From: Aurelia coerulea
Taxonomy: Eukaryota > Cnidaria > Scyphozoa > Semaeostomeae > Ulmaridae
Length of the DNA: 64,000 nt
Assembly (NCBI GenBank): GCA_039566865.1
Contig: CM076948.1
Span: forward strand, 12,597,001-12,661,000
Reading direction: 5' to 3'
Position 1 is the stretch's first letter. Each line of letters starts with the position of its first letter. Positions 51,701 through 64,000 of the stretch are shown here, piece by piece. The notes beneath the pieces are model-generated. The model was given only the letters and a program-made list of their open reading frames with translations, was not told the DNA's origin and made no database searches. Both the position numbers and the translations under genes were made by a program.

Positions 51701-53529
51701 TCTAAAACTTTAGTTCTGCCAGTTACTTCTTTTATAGCACTATATTAGTTGCTGCAGCAACCTTAATTTTAATTACATTTTAGATTTACTGCATAAACAA
51801 ATATCGATTAATTAAAAGTTTATTTTCTCAAAGAAAACAAGGTATAAAGACTAAAATTTTGGATTAACGTACTTTAGTAGTTACAATTTATATTATAAAC
51901 AGTATTGCACTCATCGTTCTTTAAATTTTCAGTTCTTCCAGTTACTTCTTTTATAGCTCTATATTAGTGCTGCAGCAACTATTCTTGGAAACATTACTAT
52001 AGACATTAGTTTTTTCTTTAGTCTCACTTTAGCTTTACTGCATAAACAAACATCGATTAATTAAATGTTTATTTTCTCGAAGAAAACAGAATATAAAGAC
52101 AAAAAGTGTGGATTAACGTACTTTAGTAGTTACAATTTATATTATGAATAGTATTGCACTCATCGTACTTTAATACTTTACTTCTGCCAGTTACTTCTTT
52201 TATAGCACTATATTAGTGAGGCAGCAACCATTCTTGGAAACATTACTATAGACATTAGTTTTTTCTCTAGTCTCACTTTAGCTTTACTGCATAAACAAAC
52301 ATCGATTATTAAATGTTTATTTTCTCAAAGAAAACAGAATATAAAGGCAAAAAGTGTGGATTAACGTACTTTAGTAGCTGGAATTTATATTATAAAGAGT
52401 ATTGCACTCATCGTTCTCTAAAACTTTAGTTCTGGCAGTTACTTCTTTTATAGCACTATATTAATTGCTGCAGCAACCCTAATTTTAATTACATTTTAGA
52501 TTTACTGTATAAACAAATATCGATTAATTAAAAGTTTATTTTCTCAAAGAAAACAAAGTATAAAGACTAAAATTGTGGATTAACGTACTTTAGTAGTTAC
52601 AATTTATATTATAAACAGTATTGCACTCATCGTTCTTTAAAACTTCAGTTCTGCCAGTTACTTCTTTTATAGCTCTATATTAGTGCTGCAGCAACCATTT
52701 TTGGAAACATTATTATAGACATTAGTTTTTTCTTTAGTCTCACTTTAGCTTTACTGCATAAATATACATCGATTAATTAAATGTTTATTTTCTCAAAGAA
52801 AACATAAAAAAAAGACCAAAATTGTGGATTAACTTGCTTTAGTAGTTACAATTTATATTATAAATAGTATCGCACTCATCGTTCTTTACAACTTTAGTTC
52901 TGCCAGTTACTTCCTTTATAGCACTATATTAGTGCTGCAGCAACCATTCTTGGAAACATTACTATAGACATTAGTTTTTTCTTTAGTCTCACTTTAGCTT
53001 TACTGCATAAACAAACATCGATTAATTAAATGTTTATTTTCTCAAAGAAAACAGAATATAAAGACTAAAATTGAGGATTAACGTACTTTAGTAGTTACAA
53101 TTTATATTATAAACAGTATTGCACTCATCGTTCTTTACAACTTTAGTTCTGCCAGTTTCTTCTTTTATAGCACTATATTAGTTCTGCAGCAACCATTCTT
53201 GGAAACATTACTATAGACATTAGTGTTTTCTTTAGTCTCACTTTAGCTTTACTGCATAAACAAACCTCGAATATTAAATGTTTATTTTCTAAAAAGAAAA
53301 CAGAATATAAAGGCAAAAAGTGTGGATTAACGTAGTAGCTTGAATTTATATTATAAAAAGTATTGCACTCATCGTTCTCTAAAACTTTAGTTCTGCCAGT
53401 TACTTCTTTTAAAGCACAATATTAGTGCTGCAGCAACCATTCTTGGAAACATTACTATAGATATTAGTTCTTTCTTTAGTCTCACTTTAGCTTTACTGCA
53501 TAAACAAATATCGATTAATTAAAAGTTTA

Positions 53530-56500
53530 TTTTCTCAAAGAAAACACAGTATAAAGACTAAAATTGTGGAATAACGTACCTTAGTAGCTACATTTTATAT
53601 TATAAACAGTATTGCACTCATCGTTCTTTATAACTTTAGTTCTGCCAGTTACTTCTTTTATAGCACTATATTAGTGCTGCAGCAACCATTCTTGGAAACA
53701 TTAAATAAGACATTAGTTTTTTTTCAGTCTCACTTTAGCTTTACTCTATAAATAAACATCGATTAATTAAATGTTTATTTTCTCACAGAAAACAGAATAT
53801 AAAGACAAAAAGTGTGGATTAACGTACTTTAGTAGCTGCAATTTATATTATAAAGAGTATTGCACTCATGTTCTCTAAAACTTTAGCTCTTCTAGTTACT
53901 TCTTATATAGCACTATATTAGTGCTGCAGCAACCTTAATTTTAAATACATTTTAGATATACTGCATAAACAAATATCGATTAATTAAATGTTTATTTTCT
54001 CAAAGAAAACAAAGTATAAACACAAAAAATGGGAACTAACATAATTTAGTAACTGAAATTCATAATATAAAGAGTATTGTACTCATCGTACTTTAAAACT
54101 TTAGTTTTGCCAGTTACTTCTTTTATAGCACTATATTCGTGCTGCAGCAACCATTCTTGGAAACAATATTATAGACATTAGTTTTTCATTTGTCTCACTT
54201 TAGCTTTACTGCATAAACAAACATCGATTAATTAATTTTTTATTTTCTCAAAGAAAAAGAATATAAAAACAAAAAGTGTGGATTAACGTACTTTATTAGC
54301 TACAATCTATATTATAAACAGTATTGCTTTCATCGTTCTTTACAACTTTAGTTCTGCGAGTTACTTCTTTTATAGCACTATATTAGTGCTGCAGCAACCA
54401 TTCTTTGAAACATTACTATAGACATTAGCTTTTTCTTTTGTCTCACTTTAGCTTTACTGCATAAACAAACCTCGAATTATTAAATGTTTATTTTCTCAAA
54501 GAAAACAGAATATAAAGACTAAAATTGTGGATTAACGTACTTTAGTAGTTACAATTTATATTATATACAGTATTGCACTCATGGTTCTTTAAAACTTCAG
54601 TTCTGCCAGTTACTTCTTTTATAGCTCTATATTAGTGCTTCAGAAAGCATTTTTGGAAACATTTCTATAGACATAAGTTTTCCCTTTAGTCTGTTTTTAG
54701 CTTTACTGCATAAACAAACATCGATTAATTAAATGTTTATTTTCTCAAAGAAAACAAAGTATAAACACAAAAAATGGGGACCAACATACATTAGTATCTG
54801 AAATTTTTAATATAAAGAGTATTGTACTCATCGTACTTTAAAACTTTAGTTCTGCCAGTTACTTCTTTTATAGCACTATATTCGTGCTGCAGCAACCATT
54901 CTTGGAAACATTACTATAGACAAAAGTTTTTTCTTTAGTCTCACTTTAGCTTTACTGCATAAACAAACATCTATTAATTAAATGTTTATTTTCTCAAAGA
55001 AAACAGAATATAAAGACTAAAATTGTGGATTAACGTACTTTAGTAGCTTCAATTTATATTATAAACAGTATTGCATTCATCGTTCTTTAAAACTTCAGTT
55101 CTGCCAGTTACTTCTTTTATAGCTCTATATTAGTGCTGCAGCAACCATTTTTGGAAATATTACTATAGACATACGTTTTCACTTTAGTCTGTTCTTAGCT
55201 TTACTGCATAAACAAACATCGATTATTAAATGTTTATTTTCTCAAAGAAAACAGAATATAAAAGCAAAAAGTGTGGATTAACGTACTTTAGTAGCTGGAA
55301 TTAATATTATAAAAAGTATTGCACTCATCGTTCTCTAAAACTTTAGTTCTGCCAGTTACTTCTTTTATAGCACTATATTAGTGCTGCAGCAACCTTAATT
55401 TTAATTACAATTTAGATTTACTGCATCAACAAATATCGATTAATTAAAAGTTTATTTTCTCAAAGAAAACACAGTATAAAGACTAAAATTGTGGATTAAC
55501 GTACTTTTGTATTTGAAATTTATAATATAAAGAGCATTGTACTCATCTTACTTTAAAACTTTACTTCTGCCAGTTACTTCTTTTATAGCACTATATTAAT
55601 GCTGCAGCAACCATTTTTGGAAACATTACTATAGAAATTAGTTTTTTCTTTAATCTCACTTTAGCTTTACTGCATAAACAAACATCGATTAATTAGATGT
55701 TTATTTTCTCAAAGAAAAAAGGAATATAAACACAAAAAGTGTAGATTAACATGCTATAGTAGCTACAATTTATATTATAAACAGTATTGCAATCATCGTT
55801 CTTTACAACTTTAGTTCTGCGAGTTACTTCTTTTATAGCACTATATTAGTGCTGCAGCAACCATTCTTGGAAACATTACTATAGACATTAGTTTTTTCTT
55901 TAGTCTCACATTATCTTTACTGCATAAACAAACATCGATTAATTAAATGTTTATTTTCTGAGAGATAACAGAATATTAACACAAAAAGTGTGGAATAACG
56001 TACTTTAGTAGCTACAATTTATATTATAAACAGTATTGCACTCATCGTTCTTTACAACTTTAGTTCTGCCAGTTACTTCTTTTATAGCACTATATTAGTG
56101 CTGCAGAAACCATTCTTGGAAACATTAAATAAGACATTAGTTTTTTCTTTAGTCTCACTTTAGCTTTACTCTATAAATAAACATCGATTAATTAAATGTT
56201 TATTTTCTCAAAGAAAACAGAATATAAAGACAAAAAGTGTAGATTAACGTACTTTAGTAGCTGCAATTTATATTAGAAAGAGTATTGCACTCATCGTTCT
56301 TTAAAACTTTAGTTCTGCAAGTTACTTCTTTTATAGCACTATATTAGTGCTGCAGCAACTATTGTTGGAAATATTACTATAGACGTTAGTTTTTTCTTTA
56401 GTCTCACTTTAGCTTTACTCTATAAATAAACATCGATTAATTGAATGTTTAATTCTCTCAAAGAAAACAGAATATAAAGACAAAAAGTGTAGATTAACGT

Positions 56501-59000
56501 ACTTTAGTAGCTGCAATTTATATTATAAAGAGTATTTCACTCATTGTTCTCTAAAACTTTAGTTCTGCCAGTTACTTCTTATATAGCACTATATTAGTGC
56601 TGCAGCAACCTTAATTTTAATTACATTTTAGACTTACTGTATAATCAAATATCGATTAATTAAATGTTTATTTTCTCAAAGAAAACAGAATATAAAGGCA
56701 AAAAGTGTGGTTTAACGTACTTTAGTAGCTACAATTTATATTATAAACAGTATTGCACTCATCGTTCTTTAAAACTTTAGTTCTGCCAGTTACTTCTCTT
56801 ATAGCACTATATTCGTGCAGCAACAACCATTCTTGGAAACATTACTATAGACATTAGTTTTTTCTTTAGTCTCACTTTAGCTTTACTGCATAAACAAACA
56901 TCGATTAATTAAATGTTTATTTTCTCAAAGAAAACAGAATATAAAGACCAAAATTGTGGATTAACGTACTTTAGTAGGTACAATTTATATTATGAATAGT
57001 ATTGCACTCATCGTTCTTTAAAACTTTAGTTCTGCAAGTTACTTCTTTTATAGCACTATATTAGTGCTTCAGCAACTATTCTTGGAAATATTACTAGATA
57101 CATTACTTTTTTCTTTAGTCTCACTTTAGCTTTACTGCATAAACAAACATCGATTAATTAAATGTTTATTTTCTCAAAGAAAACAGAATATAAACACAAA
57201 AAGTGTGGATTAACATGCTATAGTAGCTACAATTTATATTATAAACAGTATTGCACTCATCGTTATTTACAACTTTAGTTCTGCGAGTTACTTCTTTTAT
57301 AGCACTATATTAGTGCTGCAGCAACCATTCTTGGAAACATTACTATAGACATTAGTTTTTTCTTTAGTCTCACTTTAGCTTTACTGCATAAACAAACATC
57401 GATTATTAAATGTTTATTTTCTCAAAGAAAACAGAATATAAAGGCAAAAAGTGTTGTTTAACGTACTTTAGTAGCTACAATTTATATTATAAAGAGTATT
57501 GCACTCATTGTTCTCTAAAACTTTAGCTCTGCCAGTTACTACTTTTATAGCACTATATTAGTGCTGCAGCGACCTTAATTTTAATTACATTTTAGATATG
57601 CTGCATAAACAAAAATCGATTAATTAAATGTTTATTTTCTCAAAGAAAACAAAGTATAAACACAAAAAATGGGAACTAACATACTTTAGTAACTGAAATT
57701 CAAAATATAAAGAGTATTGTACTAATCGTACTTTAAAACGTTAGTTCTGCCAGTTACCTCTTTTATAGCACTATATTCGTGCTGCAGCAACCATTCTTGG
57801 AAACATTACTATAGACATTAGTTTTTCTTTAGTCTTATTTTAGGTTTGCTGCATAAACAAACATCGATTAATTAAATGTTTATTTTCTGAGAGAAAACAA
57901 AATAAAAACACAAAAAACTGGAGATTAACGTATTTTGGTAGCTAAAAATTTTTATTATAAGGAGTATTGCACTCGTACGTCCTTCAAAACTTTAGTTCTA
58001 TCAGTTACTTCTTTTATAGCACAATATTAGTGCTGCAGCAACCATTCTTGGAAACATTACAATAGATATTAGTTTTTTCTTTAGTCTCACTTTAGCTTTA
58101 CTGCATAAACAAACATCGATTCATTAAATGTTTATTTTCTCAAAGAAAACAGAATATAAAGACTAAAATTGAGGATTAACGTACTTTAGTAGTTACAATT
58201 TATATTATAAACAGTATTTTACTCATCGTTCTTTACGACTTTAGTTCTGCCAGTTACTTCTTTTATAGCACGATATTAGTTCTGCAGCATCCATTCTTGG
58301 AAACATTACTATAGACATTAGTTTTTTTTTTAGTCTCACTTTAGCTTTACTGCATAAACAAACATCGATTATTAAATGTTTATTTTCTCAAAGAAAACAG
58401 AATATAAAGGCAAAAAGTGTGGATTAACGTGCTTTAGTAGCTAGAATTAATATTATAAAAAGTATTGCACTCATCGTTCTCTAAAACTTTAGTTCTGCCA
58501 GTTACTTCTTTTATAGCACTATATTAGTGCTGCAGCAACCTTAATTTTAATTACAATTTAGATTTACTGCATAAACAAATATCGATTAACTAAAAGTTTA
58601 TTTTCTCAAAGAAAACACAGTATAAAGACTAAAATTGTGGATTAACGTACTTTAGTAGTTACAATTTATATTATAAACAGTATTGCACTCATCGTTCTTT
58701 AAAACTTCAGTTCTGCCAGTTACTTCTTTTATAGCTCTATATTAGTGCTGCAGGAACAATTTTTCGAAACATTACTATAGAAATTAGTTTTTTCTTTAGT
58801 CTCACTTTAGCTTTACTGCATAAACAAACATCGATTAATTAAATGTTTATTTTCTGAGAGATAACAGAATATTAACACAAAAAGTGTGGAATAACGTACT
58901 TTAGTAGCTACAATTTATATTATAAACAGTATTGCACTCATCGTTCTTTACAACTTTAGTTCTGCAAGTTACTTCTTTTATAGCACTATATTAGTGCTGC
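53530..59000. repeat. Long-range paralogue of the 28.4-34 kb region
   Basis: Private variants occur in the same order with stepwise offsets: ACAGTATAAAGAC 28391/53546 (25,155), AATGGGGACC 29371/54773 (25,402), ATTAACATGC 30342/55744 (25,402), GTGTAGATTAACG 30585/56237 (25,652), CTAATCGTAC 32101/57722 and CTCGTACGTCC 32351/57972 (25,621). Most steps are close to one monomer, so the two blocks differ by gain or loss of monomers since they were copied. Confidence 0.8.
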
Positions 59001-59546
59001 AGCAACTATTGTTGGAAATATTACTATAGACGTTAGTTTTTTCTTTAGTCTCACTTTAGCTTTACTCTATAAATAAACATCGATTATTAACTGTTTATTT
59101 TCTCAAAGAAAACAGAATATAAAGGCAAAAAGTGTGGTTTAACGTACTTTAGTAGCTGCAATTAATATTATAAAGAGTATTGCACTCATTGTTCTCTAAA
59201 ACTTTAGTTCTGCCAGTTACCTCTTATATAGCACTATATTAGTGCTGCAGCAACCTTAATTTTAATTACATTTTAGACTTAATGTATAATCAAATATCGA
59301 TAAATTAAATGTTTATTTTCTGAGCGATAACAGAATATTAACACAAAAAGTGTGGAATAACGTACTTTAGTAGCTACAATTTATATTATAAACAGTATTG
59401 TACTCATCGTACTTTAAAACTTTAGTTCTGCCAGTTACTTCTCTTATAGCACTATATTCGTGCAGCAACAACCATTCTTGGAAACATTACTATAGACATT
59501 AGTTTTTTCTTTCGACTCACTTTAGCTTTACTGCATAAACAAACAT

Positions 59547-59567
59547 CGATTATTAAATGTTTATTTT
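59547..59567. other. Uninterrupted counterpart of the island insertion site
   Basis: CGATTATTAAA is followed directly by TGTTTATTTT, joining what lies left of 39653 and right of 43941. The flanks agree for hundreds of bases on each side, including the rare TGAGCGATAAC and GTGCAGCAACAACC variants on the left. Confidence 0.88.
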
Positions 59568-62500
59568 CTCAAAGAAAACAGAATATAAAGGCAAAAAGTG
59601 TGGTTTAACGTACTTTAGTAGCTACAATTTATATTATAAACAGTATTGCACTCATCGTTCTTTAAAACTTTAGTTCTGCGAGTTACTTCTTTTATAGCAC
59701 TATATTAGTGCTGCAGCAACCATTCTTGGAAACATTACTATAGACATTAGTTTTTTCTTTAGTCTCACTTTAGCTTTACTGCATAAACAAACATCGATTA
59801 ATTAAATGTTTATTTTCTGAGAGATAACAGAATATTAACACAAAAAGTGTGGAATAACGTACTTTAGTAGCTACAATTTATATTATAAACAGTATTGCAC
59901 TCATCGTTCTTTAAAACTTCAGTTCTGCCAGTTACTTCTTTATAGCTCTATATTAGTGCTGCAGGAACCATTTTTGGAAACATTACTATAGACATTAATT
60001 TTTCCTTTAGTCTCACTTTAGCTTTACTGCATAAACAAACATCGATTGATTAAATGTTTATTTTCTCAAAGAAAACAGAATATAAAGACAAAAAGTGTGG
60101 ATTAACGTACTTTTGTATCTGAAATTTATAATATAAAGAGTATTGTACTCATCTTACTTTAAAACTTTACTTCTGCCAGTTACTTCTTTTATAGCACTAT
60201 ATTAATGCTGCAGCAACCATTTTTGGAAATATTACTATAGACATTAGTTTTTTCTTTAGTCTCACTTTAGCTTTACTGCATAAACAAAGATCGATTAATT
60301 AAATGTTTATTTTCTCAAAGAAAACAGAATATAAAGACCAAAATTGTGGATTAACGTACTTTAGTAGGTACAATTTATATTATGAATAGTATTGCACTAA
60401 TCGTTCTTTAAAACTTTAGTTCTGCAAGTTACTTCTTTTATAGCACTATATTAGTGCTTCAGCAACTAATCTTGGAAATATTACTAGATACATTAGTGTT
60501 TTCTTAAGTCTCACTTTAGCTTTACTGCATAAATAAACATCGATTAATTAAATGTTTATTTTCTCAAAGAAAACAGAATATAAAGACAAAAAGTGTGGAT
60601 TAACGTACTTTAGTAGCTGTAAATTATATTATAAATAGTATTGCACTCATCGTTCTTTACAACTTTAGTTCTGCCAGTTACTTCTTTAATAGCACTATAT
60701 TCGTGCTGCAGCAACCATTCTTTGAAACATTACTATAGACATTAGTTTTTTCTTAAGGATAATTTTAGCTTTACTGCATAAACAAACATCGATTAATTAA
60801 ATGTTAATTTTCTGAGAGAAAACAAAATACAAACACAAAAACTGTGGATTAACGTATTTTAGTAGCTAAAATTTATACTATAAGGAGTATTGGACTCGTC
60901 GTCCTTCAAAACTTTAGTTCTACCAGTAACTTCTTTTATAGCACTATATTAGTTTCGCAGCAACCATTCTTGGAAACATTACTATAGACATTAGCATTTT
61001 CTTTAGTATCATTTTAGCTTTACTGCATAAACAAACGTCGATTAATTAAATGTTTATTTTCTCAAAGAAAACAGAAAATAAACACAAAAAGTGTGGATTA
61101 ACGTACTTTAGTAGCTACAATTTATATTATAAACAGTATTGCACTCATCGTTCTTTACAACTTTAGTTCTGCCAGTTACTTCTTTTATAGCACTATATTA
61201 GTGCTGCAGCAACCATTCTTGGAAACATTACTATAGACATTAGTTTTTTCTTTAGTCTCACTTTAGCTTTACTGCATAAACAAACATCGTTTAATTAAAT
61301 GTTTATTTTCTGAGAGAAAACAAAATAAAAACACAAAAACTGTGGATTAACGTATTTTAGTAGCTAAAATTTATACTATAAGGAGTATTGGACTCGTCGT
61401 CCTTCAAAACTTTAGTTCTACCAGTAACTTCTTTTATAGCACTATATTAGTTTCGCAGCAACCATTCTTGGAAACATTACTATAGACATTAGCATTTTCT
61501 TTAGTATCATTTTAGCTTTACTGCATAAACAAACGTCGATTAATTAAATGTTTATTTTCTCAAAGAAAACAGAATATAAACACAAAAAGTGTGGATTAAG
61601 GTACTTTAGTAGCTACAATTTATATTATAAACAGTATTGCACTCATCGTTCTTTACAACTTTAGTTCTGCCAGTTACTTCTTTTATAGCACTATATTAGT
61701 GCTGCAGAAACCATTCTTGGAAACATTAAATAAGACATTAGTTTTTTCTTTAGTCTCACTTTAGCTTTACTCTATAAATAAACATCGATTAATTAAATGT
61801 TTATTTTCTCAAAGAAAACAGAATATAAAGACAAAAAGTGTAGATTAACGTACTTTAGTAGCTGCAATTTATATTAGAAAGAGTATTGCACTCATCGTTC
61901 TTTAAAACTTTAGTTCTGCAAGTTACTTCTTTTATAGCACTATATTAGTGTTGCAGCAACTATTGTTGGAAATATTACTATAGACGTTAGTTTTTTCTTT
62001 AGTCTCACTTTAGCTTTACTCTATAAATAAACATCGATTAATTGAATGTTTATTTTCTCAAAGAAAACAGAATATAAAGACAAAAAGTGTAGATTAACGT
62101 ACTTTAGTAGCTGCAATTTATATTATAAAGAGTATTTCACTCATTGTTCTCTAAAACTTTAGTTCTGCCAGTTACTTCTTATATAGCACTATAATAGTGC
62201 TGCAGCAACCTTAATTTTAATTACATTTTAGACTTACTGTATAATCAAATATCGATTAATTAAATGTTTATTTTCTGAGCGATAACAGAATATTATCACA
62301 AAAAGTGTGGAATAACGTACTTTAGTAGCTGTAAATTATATTATAAATAGTATTGCACTCATCGTTCTTTACAACTTTAGTTCTGCCAGTTACTTCTTTA
62401 ATAGCACTATATTCGTGCTGCAGCAACCATTCTTGGAAACATTACTATAGACATTAGTTTTTCTTTAGTCTTATTTTAGGTTTGCTGCATAAACAAACAC

Positions 62501-64000
62501 CGATTAATTAAATGTTTATTTTCTGAGAGAAAACAAAATAAAAACACAAAAAACTGGAGATTAACGTATTTTGGTAGCTAAAAATTTTTATTATAAGGAG
62601 TATTGCACTCGTACGTCCTTCAAAACTTTAGTTCTATCAGTTACTTCTTTTATAGCACAATATTAGTGCTGCAGCAACCATTCTTGGAAACATTACAATA
62701 GATATTAGTTTTTTCTTTAGTCTCACTTTTGCTTTACTGCATAAACAAACATCGATTCATTAAATGTTTATTTTCTCAAAGAAAACAGAATATAAAGACT
62801 AAAATTGAGGATTAACGTACTTTAGTAGTTACAATTTATATTATAAACAGTATTTTACTCATCGTTCTTTACGACTTTAGTTCTGCCAGTTACTTCTGTT
62901 ATAGCACTATATTAGTTCTGCAGCATCCATTCTTGGAAACATTACTATAGACATTAGTTTTTTTTTTAGTCTCACTTTAGCTTTACTGCATAAACAAACA
63001 TCGATTATTAAATGTTTATTTTCTCAAAGAAAACAGAATATAAAGGCAAAAAGTGTGGATTAACGTGCTTTAGTAGCTAGAATTAATATTATAAAAAGTA
63101 TTGCACTCATCGTTCTCTAAAACTTTAGTTCTGCCAGTTACTTCTTTTATAGTACTATATTAGTTCTGCAGCAACCTTAATTTTAATTACAATTTAGATT
63201 TACTGCATAAACAAATATCGATTAACTAAAAGTTTATTTTCTCAAAGAAAACACAGTATAAAGACTAAAATTGAGGATTAACGTACTTTAGTAGTTACAA
63301 TTTATATTATAAACAGTATTTTACTCATCGTTCTTTACGACTTTAGTTCTGCCAGTTACTTCTGTTATAGCACTATATTAGTTCTGCAGCATCCATTCTT
63401 GGAAACATTTCCATACACATTAGTTTTTTCTTTAGTCTCACTTTAGCTTTACTGCATAAACAAACATCGATTATTAAATGTTTATTTTCTCAAAGAAAAC
63501 AGAATATAAAGACAAAAAGTGTGGTTTAACGTGCTTTAGTAGTTACAATTTATATTATAAACAGTATTGCACTCATCGTTCTTTAAAACTTCAGTTCTGC
63601 CAGTTACTTCTTTTATAGCTCTATATTAGTGCTGCAGGAACAATTTTTCGAAACATTACTATAGAAATTAGTTTTTTCTTTAGTCTCACATTAGCTTTAC
63701 TGCATAAACAAACATCGATTAATTAAATGTTTATTTTCTGAGAGATAACAGAATATTAACACAAAAAGTGTGGAATAACGTACTTTAGTAGCTACAATTT
63801 ATATTATAAACAGTATTGCACTCATCGTTCTTTACAACTTTAGTTCTGCCAGTTACTTCTTTTATAGCACTATATTAGTGCTGCAGAAACCATTCTTGGA
63901 AACATTAAATAAGACATTAGTTTTCTCTTTAGTCTCACTTTAGCTTTACTCTATAAATAAACATCGATAAATTAAATGTTTATTTTCTCAAAGAAAACAG

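Larger units (their letters stand above)
43941..64000. repeat. Satellite array, right segment
   Basis: The same monomer family in the same orientation, running off the window. The first 1 kb (43941-44940) is nearly identical to 59558-60557. Between 46 and 52 kb, B-type monomers often have an extra T that makes GTTGCTGCAGCAAC. From 53.5 kb the order of variant monomers repeats that of 28-34 kb. No gene is seen in this stretch. Confidence 0.97.

Overview
The window is eukaryotic heterochromatin: about 59 of its 64 kb is one AT-rich satellite DNA array (roughly 30% G+C by eye). It consists of some 240 head-to-tail monomers, nearly all in the same orientation, and runs off both ends of the window. 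A stretch of TTAGGG telomere repeat, a TA-flanked inverted-repeat element and ACT microsatellites fit an animal genome, but nothing identifies the species. I see no convincing protein-coding gene, rRNA or tRNA. The few short open frames are by-products of the repeats, and several begin with TTG, which does not matter in a eukaryote.

Layout: 1-13646 satellite, with 12 perfect telomere hexamers inside one monomer (1451-1522) and a 2.03 kb higher-order tandem duplication (about 3250-7120). 13647-14372 is a 726 bp inverted-repeat (MITE-like) element with a TA target duplication. 14375-39653 is satellite with nested larger duplications (offsets 1.44, 2.17 and 4.97 kb) and two out-of-phase junctions. 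39654-43940 is a 4,287 bp non-satellite island. It ends in a hairpin-forming minisatellite whose uninterrupted satellite counterpart lies at 59557/59558. 43941-64000 is satellite again, including a 3.05-3.27 kb duplication and a long stretch matching 28-34 kb at an offset of 25.2-25.7 kb.

Monomers are about 248 bp (A type) or 218 bp (B type, in which 53 bp is replaced by 23 bp). A third type (C, 249 bp) often follows B. Most monomers carry ClaI (ATCGAT), PacI (TTAATTAA) and PstI (CTGCAG) sites and three short dyad symmetries. Paralogous blocks differ by whole monomers (220, 247-250 and 498 bp), the expected trace of unequal exchange in register. The three foreign insertions can each be compared with an uninterrupted monomer in the same window, which gives their exact boundaries and, for the MITE and the telomere tract, their age relative to the duplications.
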